Numbered from the stretch's first letter, positions 19,117 through 29,209 are shown. The stretch: DNA of 64,000 bases from Nitrosomonas sp. (GCA_019745325.1 JAIETK010000012.1:1-64000), one strand, 5' to 3'. Program-made: numbers and translations. Notes: generated by a model not told the origin, from the sequence alone.

Positions 19117-20226
19117 ATGAAACGCAGGGATTTTATTAAACTCATTGGATCAAGCGCACTGTATCTCCCGGTTTCAACTTCAATGGCTTCACAGCTTCTT
19201 TCTTCGGATTACAGTAATTGGACCAGCTATCGGTTAACTTATCAGATTGATCTGCCTGCCAAGGGGAAATCCGCGCACTTATGGCTACCGCTTCCCGATA
19301 CCAATGAATCCGTTTTCCAATTTACGCAAGGCAGCAATTGGCATGGTAATGCCACCAAAGCAACCTTTGCAACACTGGGCACAGGCCGTTTTCCGGTTTT
19401 TAAAGCCGAATGGCATGGCAAACCAAAGAGTGATCAACGCCATGTCACCGTCAGCTGCATCGTAAAAACATCGCATCACGCCATTGATCCGGCTTATTAT
19501 CATGCCAGTAAACATACCGCCTTGCCTGCCAGTATCAGGAATTATATCAATCCGACGCATTTGAAACCGACCAATGGCATTGTGCGAGAAACTGTTCATG
19601 CCATCATCCGCGATAAAAAAGCCGATACCCCCTTGGAGCAAGCAAGAGCTATTTACGATTGGGTAATCAATAATGCGCAATATGATGAAAATACGCGTGG
19701 CCGCGGGCAAGGCAACATCAAATCCATGCTGGAAAAAAATGAATTGAGCGGGAAATGCGTGGATATCAATTCGTTATTCGTCGCACTGGCAAAAGCTGCC
19801 AATATTCCTGCTCGCAACCAGTACGGGATCCGCATCAGCGAATCTAAATTGCATCCCAGTATCGGTGAATATGGCGACATCAGTAACTCGCAGCACTGCC
19901 GCGCTGAGTTTTTCTTAGCCGGTCGAGGCTGGGTGCCGGTTAATCCAGCCGATATTTTACAAGTTTCAAAATTGGAAGCTATCGCGTTGGATGATCCGAG
20001 AATCGCACGACTAAAAGAGCAATTCTTTGGTAGTTGGGAAATGAACTGGCTAACGTATAACCATGCCGACGATTTGACTTTAAATCCTCCGAATACCGGA
20101 AAAATACCTTTTTTTATGTACCCCCATGCCGAGATCGACGGTCATTCTTTAGATAGTTTGGATCCCGAAAGTTTTTCATACAAAATTACCTCAGGGGAAT
20201 TGATTGGAACAGGCGCAAAATTCTAA
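19117..20226 (+). CDS. Exported transglutaminase-like protein (twin-arginine signal)
   Basis: 369 residues from the ATG at 19117, chosen because GAAGGAAG lies just upstream and the N-terminus becomes MKRRDFIKLIGSSALY, a Tat-type signal (RRDFIK) followed by a hydrophobic helix. The transglutaminase-like core has the cysteine in LSGKCVDINSLFVALAK, the histidine in SQHCRAEFF and the aspartate in WVPVNPADI: a complete Cys-His-Asp triad. Bacterial members may act as peptidases or amidases on periplasmic peptides; the substrate is unknown. The 243 bases after it hold no gene I can support. Confidence 0.85.
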   Translation: MKRRDFIKLIGSSALYLPVSTSMASQLLSSDYSNWTSYRLTYQIDLPAKGKSAHLWLPLPDTNESVFQFTQGSNWHGNATKATFATLGTGRFPVFKAEWHGKPKSDQRHVTVSCIVKTSHHAIDPAYYHASKHTALPASIRNYINPTHLKPTNGIVRETVHAIIRDKKADTPLEQARAIYDWVINNAQYDENTRGRGQGNIKSMLEKNELSGKCVDINSLFVALAKAANIPARNQYGIRISESKLHPSIGEYGDISNSQHCRAEFFLAGRGWVPVNPADILQVSKLEAIALDDPRIARLKEQFFGSWEMNWLTYNHADDLTLNPPNTGKIPFFMYPHAEIDGHSLDSLDPESFSYKITSGELIGTGAKF

Positions 20227-20469
20227 CTGACAACCGCAACCGCGTTTCACTACTGCGGAAGCCTGCCAGCATTCGTAGCGATTATTTTTCTTACAATTCC
20301 GGTGCTTTTTATAATATTGGCGAAAGTACGTATTCAAGAAGATCAATATGTCCAGGCGGAGCGGAAATTCACAGCGCACTGGCAATTTCCACGTCAGGCT
20401 GCTTCTGATGCACGAGCGGCGATCACCACTGGTTCTCATTTTCAATCAACCAAATAACCACAATCGATC

Positions 20470-22806
20470 ATGAATTTTTCCCATAAATGGCGTTTCTTCC
20501 GCTCCGGCGGTTTTGATCAAGTACGGCTGGATACCGCCGCCGATTTGAAAGCGCTTGGCGAATTGGATCCTAAACTTTGGGCGGCATTGAGTTGCCCGGT
20601 CGACAATCTCGAATTTGATGCCAGAACATTGCAACTCATTGATACTGATGGTGATGGCCATATCCGCGTACCGGAGATTATCGCGGCCACGAACTGGGCG
20701 GTTGCCTTGCTGAAAAACCCGGAAGATTTACTTTATGGCCACGCGGTCTTGCCGCTGGATGCAATCAATGACGGTACAAACGAAGGCGCTATCGTATTGG
20801 CATCAGCCCGGCACATTTTGCAAAACATCGGAAAAAGCGGCGAATTGGTTATTTCTATTGAAGACACCGCCGATCTCAGCAAAATCTACGCCAGCACGCA
20901 ATTTAACGGCGACGGTATCATTCCCGCAAACTCGGCCGATAAAGCTGATGTTCAACAAGTCATTGGAGAAATCATGCAATGCACTGGTTCGGAGCTGGAT
21001 CGTTCCGGCCAGCCAGGAATCTCCGAGCAAAAGATCGAACAATTTTTTACCGAAGCGCGCGCTTATTCCGGCTGGTGGCAAATTGCGGAAAAGAATGCGC
21101 AAGCCATCCTGCCATTAGGTGAATCCACCGAAGCCGCCAAAAAACTATTGGATCGCTTGCACGCAAAAATCGACGATTATTTTACCCGCTGCCAAATCGC
21201 CCAATATGATCAGCGCGCCGCTGAATCGCTTAATCCGGCATTGACCGAATATCAGACGTTGACAAAAATCGACTTATCGGCTCATTCCGGACAAATTGCA
21301 GCATTGCCGCTGGCCACCATCGCCGCGAACAAACCGTTGCCGCTTGAGAGCGGCATTAACCCGGCCTGGTTCGATGCCATCACGGAATTCAAGACAATTA
21401 TTGTCGAACCGGTGCTTGGAAACCAAACCACGCTCAGCTACAAGCAATGGCGGCAATTGTGTCAGCTATTTTCCGCGCACCAATCCTGGCTGGAAACGAA
21501 ACAAGGTGTGCTGGTTGAATCACTCGGTATCAAACGCGTGCGTGAAATCCTCGGGGGCGGTTACCAGCAGAAACTCTTACAATTGATCGAGCAAGACAAA
21601 TCGCTAACCAGCACACTCGATGCGATTTATTCGGTCGAGAAATTGATCCGTTTACATCGCGATTTATTCCGGCTGCTGAATAATTTCGTATCATTCCGGG
21701 ACTTCTATACCGCCCAATATAAAGCCATCTTCCAGGCTGGATCATTGTATCTCGACGGTCGTACCTGCGACTTTTGCCTGCGCGTCAGCGACATCAACAA
21801 GCACAGCAGCATGGCGAATCTTAGCGGTATCTATCTGGCTTATTGCGAGTGCCAGCGTAAAGGTGGTAACGAGAAAATCAATATCGTCGCGGCCTTCACC
21901 GATGGCGACGCGGATAACCTGATGATCGGGCGCAACGGTATTTTTTATGATCGCAACAACCAGGATTGGGATGCCACCATCGTTAAAATCATTGAACACC
22001 CGATTAGTGTACGGCAATCATTTTGGTACCCATTCAAGCGCATCGGTAAAATGATCGGGGAACAACTGGAGAAATTCGCCAGCGCTCGTGAAAAGGCAGT
22101 GCAAGATCAAGCTGCTGCCGGTATCAGCGGTACCGCACAAGCTGCCGATGCCAGTAAACCACCAGTAGCACCGTTCGATGTCGGCAAGTTTGCCGGGATT
22201 TTCGCCGCCATCGGGTTGGCCATCGGTGCAATCGGTACTGCCATTGCATCAATTGTCACGGGTTTCATCGGCCTGACTTGGTGGCAAATGCCGCTGGCTA
22301 TCCTGGGAATCATTCTGGCGATCTCCGGTCCGTCGATGCTGTTGGCGTATCTGAAATTGCGCAAACGCAACCTGGCGCCACTGCTCGACGGTAGCGGTTG
22401 GGCGGTCAATACTCGTGCCATTATCAATATTCCGTTCGGCGCCTCATTAACCAAACTTGCTACTTTGCCGCCCGGTGCACAACGTTCCTTGTCTGATCCT
22501 TATGCAGAAAAACAGCGCCCCTGGAAGCTGTATCTCTTCGTTTTGGCGTTGCTGACAGTTATTGTGCTGCTGTGGCATCACGGCGCTTTTGATCAATTGG
22601 CACAAATCTTCACGAAAAATACTGTTCCTGCCACCGGGCAGCCGGTCGAAACGAATCCCAGTACAACTGCACCAATCATTCAGCCAGAGGCTGTCAAAGC
22701 AAATGGCACACCAGCCGCTCCTGCTACTGAAACAGTCCCACCGCCATCCGAAGTTCTACCCAAGCATTCCACGCCTACGCCCGCTAACAAACCGATAACT
22801 CGTTGA
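20470..22806 (+). CDS. Large membrane protein with an N-terminal EF-hand, function unknown
   Basis: 778 residues. An exact 12-residue EF-hand calcium loop lies at residues 58-69 (D58, D60, D62, G63, I65, E69). A long soluble region follows with no family I can name. Two adjacent membrane segments lie at about 578-625, rich in Gly, Ala and Ile, and a third at about 686-703, with a Pro/Thr/Ala-rich tail of about 70 residues. There is no signal peptide, so the EF-hand part is probably cytosolic. Similar long proteins of unknown function occur in other proteobacteria, as far as I recall. It is followed by a strong terminator and appears monocistronic. Confidence 0.75.
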   Translation: MNFSHKWRFFRSGGFDQVRLDTAADLKALGELDPKLWAALSCPVDNLEFDARTLQLIDTDGDGHIRVPEIIAATNWAVALLKNPEDLLYGHAVLPLDAINDGTNEGAIVLASARHILQNIGKSGELVISIEDTADLSKIYASTQFNGDGIIPANSADKADVQQVIGEIMQCTGSELDRSGQPGISEQKIEQFFTEARAYSGWWQIAEKNAQAILPLGESTEAAKKLLDRLHAKIDDYFTRCQIAQYDQRAAESLNPALTEYQTLTKIDLSAHSGQIAALPLATIAANKPLPLESGINPAWFDAITEFKTIIVEPVLGNQTTLSYKQWRQLCQLFSAHQSWLETKQGVLVESLGIKRVREILGGGYQQKLLQLIEQDKSLTSTLDAIYSVEKLIRLHRDLFRLLNNFVSFRDFYTAQYKAIFQAGSLYLDGRTCDFCLRVSDINKHSSMANLSGIYLAYCECQRKGGNEKINIVAAFTDGDADNLMIGRNGIFYDRNNQDWDATIVKIIEHPISVRQSFWYPFKRIGKMIGEQLEKFASAREKAVQDQAAAGISGTAQAADASKPPVAPFDVGKFAGIFAAIGLAIGAIGTAIASIVTGFIGLTWWQMPLAILGIILAISGPSMLLAYLKLRKRNLAPLLDGSGWAVNTRAIINIPFGASLTKLATLPPGAQRSLSDPYAEKQRPWKLYLFVLALLTVIVLLWHHGAFDQLAQIFTKNTVPATGQPVETNPSTTAPIIQPEAVKANGTPAAPATETVPPPSEVLPKHSTPTPANKPITR

Positions 22807-22811
22807 TAATA

Positions 22812-22843
22812 GGAAGGTCCGGTCAAACATGACCGGACCTTCC
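22812..22843 (+). terminator. Strong hairpin after the EF-hand protein gene
   Basis: A perfect 14-bp stem GGAAGGTCCGGTCA (22812-22825) / TGACCGGACCTTCC (22830-22843) with a four-base loop, six bases after the stop. The T-tract is weak (TTGC). Confidence 0.75.
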
Positions 22844-22998
22844 TTGCAATGACTGCGCACCGTTGCGCGATTGCGCAGCAATTGGCGCGCACCGAATTTC
22901 TCAGAATTTTCTAAAAAAAAAGAAAGTGATGTCGCTATAACACTCCGCTTTGCTATTGACATTTATACCCCTCATTCAGGAAAAAGGAGCGTTAGAAT

Positions 22999-24279
22999 AT
23001 GGAAGGATTGATTGTTGAGCCTTCAAGGACCTATCAGAAACTTCTATCTTCGGCGATCGAATCAGGCGGACTCGGAACCAAACAGGTTTCAACCGGCAAC
23101 GAAGCACTAATACTGCTTAAGCAACAACCATTTGATTTGGTTTTTATTGCGACTCATTTGCAAGATATGGATGGCGCTATGTTCTCGTCACAAATGCGCG
23201 CTGATTCCAGAACCCGGCAAATACCACTGGTCATGATTACCGCCAATGAAGACAAAAAACTTCTGGATGAGGCATATTCAGCCGGTGTCACAGAAATATT
23301 CGCCAAGCATGAATTGGATAAAATTACCAGCTACACCGCCCAATTCTCACGAAAGAAATACAAAAAAACCATAAGTGGCCGCATTCTGTATCTTGAAGAC
23401 AATTTCTCGTCTGCAAACTCAACAACCCAATTTCTGACCGACTGCGGCTATGCTGTGGATCACTTCACCAGCGGCGAAGAGGGATTGCAAGCTTTCCAGG
23501 ACAACGCTTACGATCTCGTGCTGACCGATATATTGCTCAAAGGCAAGCTGAACGGGCACAGCATTATTAAAACGATACGCAACCTGGATAACGACAAAAA
23601 ATATGTGCCGCTGCTGGTATTTTCTGTGCTCAATGATGCGGCTAGCAAAGTTGAATTACTGCGGTGCGGCGTTAACGATTATGTCAGCAAGCCTGTTATC
23701 CATGAAGAATTGTTAACACGCGCCAACAATCTGATTACCAGCAAGAAGCTGGTTGATAAAACAACCGCGCAGCAACAGCAAATGCAGGAATTGGCGTTAA
23801 AAGACCAGCTGACCGGTCTGTATAACCGTACTTATCTGCTTGAAACTGCGCCATCCAGGCTTAGCGAAGCCACCCGGCATGGCATCGCGTTTAGTCTGAT
23901 CGTGGTCGATATCGATAAATTCGGATCGATCAATGAGTTTCACGGTCATACACACGGTGATAGCGTGCTCAAGGCAATGGCCACGACAATCCTGCAATCG
24001 ATTCGCAAGGAAGACATTGCGGCGCGCTATGGCGAAGACGAATTCGTTCTGATCCTGTCGCATTGTGATATCGCGAATGCCTTGATTATCGCGGAGAAAA
24101 TACGCAGCTTTATTGAGAAACAACAACCGGCGGGTCTCAATGTTTCCGCCAGTTTCGGCGTTGCCGAACTACGCCAGAATCTTAAAGCGGGATTTTCAGA
24201 GTTATTGAATGCTGCTGCCGAAGCCGCTCGTCAGGCGAAACTGCGGGGCGGTAATCTCGTAATCACGCATTATCTATAG
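22999..24279 (+). CDS. Two-receiver GGDEF-domain response regulator
   Basis: Cytosolic protein of 426 residues with REC (1-115), REC (about 126-245), and GGDEF (about 262-425), a PleD-like order. The first receiver lacks a phosphoacceptor: alanine A51 stands where Asp is expected, and the acidic pair is reduced to E7. The second has E133/D134, D177 and K231 and should be phosphorylatable. The cyclase motif reads GEDEF (345-349), with Glu in the second glycine position. The RxxD inhibitory site (R336-D339) is intact, five residues before the motif. It would make c-di-GMP if the variant motif is active; otherwise it is a c-di-GMP binder. No kinase gene is adjacent. Confidence 0.9.
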   Translation: MEGLIVEPSRTYQKLLSSAIESGGLGTKQVSTGNEALILLKQQPFDLVFIATHLQDMDGAMFSSQMRADSRTRQIPLVMITANEDKKLLDEAYSAGVTEIFAKHELDKITSYTAQFSRKKYKKTISGRILYLEDNFSSANSTTQFLTDCGYAVDHFTSGEEGLQAFQDNAYDLVLTDILLKGKLNGHSIIKTIRNLDNDKKYVPLLVFSVLNDAASKVELLRCGVNDYVSKPVIHEELLTRANNLITSKKLVDKTTAQQQQMQELALKDQLTGLYNRTYLLETAPSRLSEATRHGIAFSLIVVDIDKFGSINEFHGHTHGDSVLKAMATTILQSIRKEDIAARYGEDEFVLILSHCDIANALIIAEKIRSFIEKQQPAGLNVSASFGVAELRQNLKAGFSELLNAAAEAARQAKLRGGNLVITHYL

Positions 24280-24309
24280 AATCCTGATCCTGGTTTATCT
24301 GCGACATGG

Positions 24310-25656
24310 TTAATCCCCTTTTCCGGCAACCGCACCGCCTTCGTCAAGTGCTTCATCATGCGCAGCCAGTACTACCAGCAAACGAATGAATTCCTGGACT
24401 TCATCCCGCCAAATATCACCGTGATCCGCAATCAGCTCCGGACTGACACGAATATTCAAATAGGGATTTCTCGGTTCGGTGCGATTCAAATGCTTCAACG
24501 CGGTACGGCCATAGGTGGTCGTTGCACCAGGAGCTTGCAACCCCCAGACATTATCAATGTTGTCGTATGCTTCGATTGAAAGCGATTCCGCTACTAATAC
24601 CGGCGTCAGTTCATGACTGATCAATGGATCGAAATGCCCTACCGTGGTTCGATCGGCATCGCCTTCGTCCAAAACAAGTTCACGCTTGTGTTTTCCGCTG
24701 CAAAAAGTGCGGTCTATGGTGCCATACGCTTCAAACAAGGTCGACATAAAACGTCCGGCTGGGAAAGCCAGCTTAGTGGCATAGTCGGTCTCCGAAGTCA
24801 ATATCGCCAATCTTGGACGCTGGCTCTCAAAGTAACTGCAACGGCTATTGGAAAGATCGTGCAATGGTAAATAACGTAATGCTTCAAAAGCCGGGTTTAA
24901 TAAAACAACCAAATCGCCAAAGCCTTTGGCATCATCTTGAACGGTTTTGTGTTCACGGCTATCGATAAACCGGCTGGCAAGGATTTGCGCAGTGGCTCCG
25001 TAAACGGCCTGACCGCCGAAACTATGTCCCATGATGATAAGCCGGCTTTTAATCGGCGGACTCCAGCTATTTCTGACATTACTGATTTCTTCCAGCTTCA
25101 GAAACAATTCGGTAATCCCCAAGTAACCGACATCCAGAGAAGTGCTTTTACGTTCCCAGAAAGTAATCAAATTAAGACCGGGAATCTCAACCGATTGACC
25201 GCGCCATCCGACATAAACGCCGGCGATCTTGCGCGGCGGGCGATTTTGGCGTTTAGCCAGATCCGCTTCTACCAAACTGAGTTTTTGTAAGTATCCGGAA
25301 AAACTTGCGACATTGGAATCATCCGGCGATGCATTATGTTGCCAGCCATGTACATAAACAGTGATGAGCAAACTATCCTGTGCCGCAACCGTGTAGTAAT
25401 GATCGAGTATCGCCGCCATCTGAGCGCGATCGCGCATTTGACCTTGGTCGTTGACTTCGACAAATCCAAGCATGTATTCGTCGTCCTTACCTTTGTTATG
25501 CCATTGCACGTTATGTTTGTTGCAATCGTCGCTGGCATCCGCGATGCATAAAGAATATTCACTGCGGTAAATTTCATCAGGCGCATGGCTAATCATTAGA
25601 AGGATCGGCAGCATCACGGCGGCGATCAATAACAATTTGTGTTTGACTGTTCCCAT
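24310..25656 (-). CDS. Membrane-anchored alpha/beta hydrolase-like protein
   Basis: 448 residues with a hydrophobic N-terminus (about 7-24) serving as signal or anchor. The oxyanion region reads YVHGWQHNA and the nucleophile elbow is IIMGHSFGGQAVYG. Candidate acid and histidine residues lie in the C-terminal third but are not certain. The fold resembles the DUF900/lipase-like hydrolases. AAGGA lies just before the ATG. The substrate is unknown. It converges with the upstream GGDEF gene. Confidence 0.75.
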   Translation of the reverse strand: MGTVKHKLLLIAAVMLPILLMISHAPDEIYRSEYSLCIADASDDCNKHNVQWHNKGKDDEYMLGFVEVNDQGQMRDRAQMAAILDHYYTVAAQDSLLITVYVHGWQHNASPDDSNVASFSGYLQKLSLVEADLAKRQNRPPRKIAGVYVGWRGQSVEIPGLNLITFWERKSTSLDVGYLGITELFLKLEEISNVRNSWSPPIKSRLIIMGHSFGGQAVYGATAQILASRFIDSREHKTVQDDAKGFGDLVVLLNPAFEALRYLPLHDLSNSRCSYFESQRPRLAILTSETDYATKLAFPAGRFMSTLFEAYGTIDRTFCSGKHKRELVLDEGDADRTTVGHFDPLISHELTPVLVAESLSIEAYDNIDNVWGLQAPGATTTYGRTALKHLNRTEPRNPYLNIRVSPELIADHGDIWRDEVQEFIRLLVVLAAHDEALDEGGAVAGKGD

Positions 25657-25679
25657 ATTTTCCTTTGTAAACAGGTAAC

Positions 25680-25710
25680 TTGATAGATTTCTATGTGAAA
25701 AGACTATAAT
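25680..25710 (+). promoter_or_regulatory. Candidate sigma-70 promoter of the binding protein/channel operon
   Basis: TTGATA (25680-25685) and a perfect TATAAT (25705-25710) are separated by 19 bases, about 155 bases upstream of the binding-protein gene. The spacer is longer than ideal. No other strong candidate was seen in the 209-base gap. Confidence 0.35.
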
Positions 25711-25865
25711 AAAACCATTTAACTAATTGATCAAAGCAGATATCATCTGCTGCGAACACATTTTAACTACAGGGTAATCACATCGTAAGCGTACAATCCC
25801 AATACCTTCATCAGTCATCGACCCGCACTAAATAACTGATCCTATGATAATTCTTGAATAATATC

Positions 25866-27008
25866 ATGCCGCCTAAACGCTACCTGCAGAAAATTTTCTT
25901 CTTAGGCATTACCGTATTAATCATAGCTAGCCTGGCGCGAGCGGAAACCATCGAACTTGGAATGAGCACCGCGCTTAGCGGCCCCAATCAATTACTGGGA
26001 CAAGCAATGTATCAAGGTATGAAGGCTTGTTTCGACGAAACCAACCGGCGTGGCGGCATTCGGGGGCGCAAGATCAATTTAACGGTGCTTGACGACGGTT
26101 ATGAGCCCGATAACGTCCTTACCAATACCCTGCAACTCATCGATCAGCAGAAAGTCGTCGCAATCGTCGGTAACGCCGGCACTCCGACTGCTGCAATCTC
26201 GGCGCCTCTGGCGAATTCACGCGGCGTGGTTTTCTATGGCGCATTTACCGGCGCCGATCTATTGCGCAAAACACCGTCCGATCCCTATGTTTTTAATTTT
26301 CGCGCAAGCTACCGGCAGGAAATGGAGGTCATTGTGCGCGATATTATTAATCAAGGCATTTCCCCCAAGCAGATTGCGCTTTTCTTACAAGACGATTCTC
26401 TCGGACAAACGGGATTTGAAATTACCAAAGCCGCATTGGAAAAAACCGGCTTTCACCAAAACGATCAGTTACTGGTAACACATTATCCCCGGAATACCTT
26501 AGCTATCCAGAGTGCGATAGAAACCCTCGTCAGGGCTCAGCCGGAGCCAGAAGCCATCATCATCGTCGGCGCTTACCAGCCGATTGCCCAATTCATCCGC
26601 TTTGCACACCGGATTTTTCCCAATACCCGTTTTTATAATTTATCGTTCGCGGGTGCCTCACTGCTGTCCGATGCGCTTGAAGGCATTCAAGGACGGATTT
26701 ATATGACTCAAGTTGTACCGCCTGCGGCAACTGCTTCTACAGAAAATGCCGGTTCAACAAATTTTATTTGGCGCGAGGGATATTTTGCTGCACAAGTTTT
26801 GGTGAAAGCTTTGGAAAACATCGATGAAGAGATAACCAGTGATCAATTGAAAACAGCATTGAACTCTCTTGGCACCTTCCACCTGGAAGACTTCGGTGTG
26901 TTGTCCCTTGGTTCCAACGATCATCAGGCTAGTGATCTCGTTTGGTTAACCCGCTTCGACCATTCGCTCAAATGGCAAGAAGTTCGATCCGATCGGGTGA
27001 GCAAATGA
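25866..27008 (+). CDS. Periplasmic Leu/Ile/Val-type substrate-binding protein
   Basis: 380 residues from the ATG at 25866; a TTG four codons upstream is rejected because it only lengthens the signal peptide. Residues 1-26 form a signal peptide (IFFLGITVLIIASLARA). The mature protein is a type I periplasmic binding protein (Peripla_BP_6): ETIELGMSTALSGPNQLLGQAMYQGMKA is broken here into its hallmarks LSGPNQ and GGIRGRKI, followed by VVAIVGNAGTPTA. No ABC permease or ATPase gene adjoins it. Instead its TGA overlaps the ATG of the channel gene (ATGA), so it is probably a soluble ligand presenter or sensor partner for that channel, likely for an amino acid or similar (inference). Confidence 0.88.
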   Translation: MPPKRYLQKIFFLGITVLIIASLARAETIELGMSTALSGPNQLLGQAMYQGMKACFDETNRRGGIRGRKINLTVLDDGYEPDNVLTNTLQLIDQQKVVAIVGNAGTPTAAISAPLANSRGVVFYGAFTGADLLRKTPSDPYVFNFRASYRQEMEVIVRDIINQGISPKQIALFLQDDSLGQTGFEITKAALEKTGFHQNDQLLVTHYPRNTLAIQSAIETLVRAQPEPEAIIIVGAYQPIAQFIRFAHRIFPNTRFYNLSFAGASLLSDALEGIQGRIYMTQVVPPAATASTENAGSTNFIWREGYFAAQVLVKALENIDEEITSDQLKTALNSLGTFHLEDFGVLSLGSNDHQASDLVWLTRFDHSLKWQEVRSDRVSK

Positions 27009-29185
27009 GCGAATTAAAGCAATCGCCTCATGCTTCCCCTTTCAGCCGGGATACAAGCGCGTGGCTGAGAAACTTGCTGGGTGTTGGCACACTGATTGTT
27101 TTCTGCTTCTTTATTTGGTCCAGCTTTGACCTGATGCATAAATCCCGCAATACTTTGTATTTATCTGAGCAACAAGCCATTTTGACGACCGAAAAGATGG
27201 CGTACTCGATTCATGATCATCTGAAAGAATTGATCCTTGCGGCAGATGAGCTAGCGGAAAATCTGGCCGGAATGCCCCTGGATCAAGAAGCAGTTGAATT
27301 CACACTGAAAAAATCTGCCCTTAACCATGCCGGCTACTACGCACTGGGCGTCGCATTTGACTTGTACCAAATCAGTCCGCAATTACGCTTGTTCGCACCG
27401 TTTCTCCGCAAAAACGCTACAACTTATCAACTGGATCGCCTCGATCAGCACTATGACTATACGGGTAATGCCGTATACGGCGATCGCAACTCCAGCGCGC
27501 GCAACTGGTATCAACACGCATCCATCGGAAGAAGCGGATGGCTTGAGCCCTATTACGACTTAGCTTATCAACAAGTCACTATAAAATATGTAACACCATT
27601 ACGTGCACATGCACAATCGGAGGATTTAAAGAAAGGCGTCGTTTTCCTGGATATCGGGATTGAATGGTTCAGGCACCACATTGAGAATCATGACGTCGGT
27701 GATAACGGCTACGCCATAATAGTCAACAATAACGGACAGATCATTTATCATGGCTTAAAAGGCCCCAAAAAAATAATCAGCGAGTTACACCAGTCCATTT
27801 CACCGTCATACTTGGCTGATTTTTCCACTGGTTCCCCCGGAATCAATGAACTGACCGGACGTTCCGCATGGCTGCACAAATTTCCGATCGGTGAAACCGG
27901 CTGGTACGTGCTTACCGTCATGAATACCGAACTCAGCAACAAAAATTTGTTTCACAATCAGCCGGATCATCCGGTTATCCATAAGTCCGATATTCATTAT
28001 TGGATCCTCACGACGGTGATATTACTGCTAATGATTTACAGCTGGATAGCGCTGATAAAACATCAACACTCGATTACACATTTATTGCGTCACGCGTTTA
28101 TTTTCTCCCTGTTGCTGACGCTGGGCATTATCACTATCTGGATCAACGAATACTTCGCCGCATCCCCGGTACAAAACAATTCATTGACTTTATCCAACCG
28201 GGCGATCGTTGAGCAATTTCAGGATGACTATACGATCAGCACGCTCAATGAATCCAAGCATCCGCCTTTCTATGTGCCTACCGGCCTGTTCATTCAGTCA
28301 ATCGAGTTTCTAAATGCCAGCAATACCGCTGTATCGGGTTATGTCTGGCAACGCTATCCCAAGAGCTATGAAGAATCCATCGAGCCTGGCGTCATTTTTC
28401 CTGAAGCTATCCAAACCGCCCTTACCGAGGCGTATACCCATGAGGAAAATAACGAAATCGTCAAAGGCTGGTATTTCGAAGTGACTTTAAGAGAAACGTT
28501 TGACTATCAAGGTTATCCTTTTGACAGGCAATTCCTTTGGATCCGGTTATGGCATAAGGAATTTACCAAAAATATCATTCTCGTACCCGACTTTAAAGCA
28601 TTTGACAGCCTCAACCCAAGCACTTTACCGGGAGTCGAGAAAGATTTCGTTTTATCGGAATGGAATTTATCACGCGCATATTTCGACATCCGCATCAACA
28701 AATACAACAGCAATTTCGGCAATACCCGTTTCACCAGTCACGACAAGATGCCGGAACTCTATTTCAACATTGAAATTTCCCGCAATATCTTAAACCCGTT
28801 CATTGCGCATCTATTTCCCTTAGCGGTTGTATTGCTGATGCTCTATGGAATCGTACTGACCATATCGAAACAGGAAACCAATTTAACCATCACCGGTTTT
28901 AACGTATCCGCTGTGATTGCAGCCTGCTCAGCGCTTTTCTTCATTTTATTGATCATGCATGTGCAACTGAGGGATGAGCTGGCTGTAAACACCATTGTGT
29001 ACCTTGAATATTTTTATCTGATTTCCTATGTTACGATCTTAATGGTCACCGTCAACACGGTATTATTCTCTTATGATCCGCCATTGCCAATACTGGCATT
29101 CAAGGATAATTTCATCCCCAAATTGATTTATTGGCCGGTATTATTGCTGTGGATTTTCCTGATTACCGCCATTCTCTTTTCTTAA
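27005..29185 (+). CDS. dCache sensor fused to a pentameric ligand-gated ion channel-like module
   Basis: 726 residues from the ATG overlapping the previous stop. Cytosolic N-terminus, TM1 (about 24-42), a periplasmic dCache domain (about 45-328) with R166-x-W168-Y169, Y183-x-D185 and D216, TM2 (about 332-351) and TM3 (about 365-384). Then comes a periplasmic beta-rich domain (about 390-592) with the Pro-loop signature YPFDRQ (504-509) and no Cys-loop cysteines, as in prokaryotic pLGICs. Four helices follow: M1 (597-620), M2 (about 628-652), M3 (about 664-688) and M4 (about 706-726, at the very C-terminus). Order and local motifs parallel GLIC: NIIL after YPFD, GWD/EWN, EANVTL/ETNLTI before M2, EVTV/MVTV in M3. 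E624 may align with the selectivity-filter glutamate. Ligand-gated ion flow is inferred. Confidence 0.8.
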   Translation: MSELKQSPHASPFSRDTSAWLRNLLGVGTLIVFCFFIWSSFDLMHKSRNTLYLSEQQAILTTEKMAYSIHDHLKELILAADELAENLAGMPLDQEAVEFTLKKSALNHAGYYALGVAFDLYQISPQLRLFAPFLRKNATTYQLDRLDQHYDYTGNAVYGDRNSSARNWYQHASIGRSGWLEPYYDLAYQQVTIKYVTPLRAHAQSEDLKKGVVFLDIGIEWFRHHIENHDVGDNGYAIIVNNNGQIIYHGLKGPKKIISELHQSISPSYLADFSTGSPGINELTGRSAWLHKFPIGETGWYVLTVMNTELSNKNLFHNQPDHPVIHKSDIHYWILTTVILLLMIYSWIALIKHQHSITHLLRHAFIFSLLLTLGIITIWINEYFAASPVQNNSLTLSNRAIVEQFQDDYTISTLNESKHPPFYVPTGLFIQSIEFLNASNTAVSGYVWQRYPKSYEESIEPGVIFPEAIQTALTEAYTHEENNEIVKGWYFEVTLRETFDYQGYPFDRQFLWIRLWHKEFTKNIILVPDFKAFDSLNPSTLPGVEKDFVLSEWNLSRAYFDIRINKYNSNFGNTRFTSHDKMPELYFNIEISRNILNPFIAHLFPLAVVLLMLYGIVLTISKQETNLTITGFNVSAVIAACSALFFILLIMHVQLRDELAVNTIVYLEYFYLISYVTILMVTVNTVLFSYDPPLPILAFKDNFIPKLIYWPVLLLWIFLITAILFS

Positions 29186-29209
29186 TCCCGCAAAACGCTA
29201 GGAGCGTGC

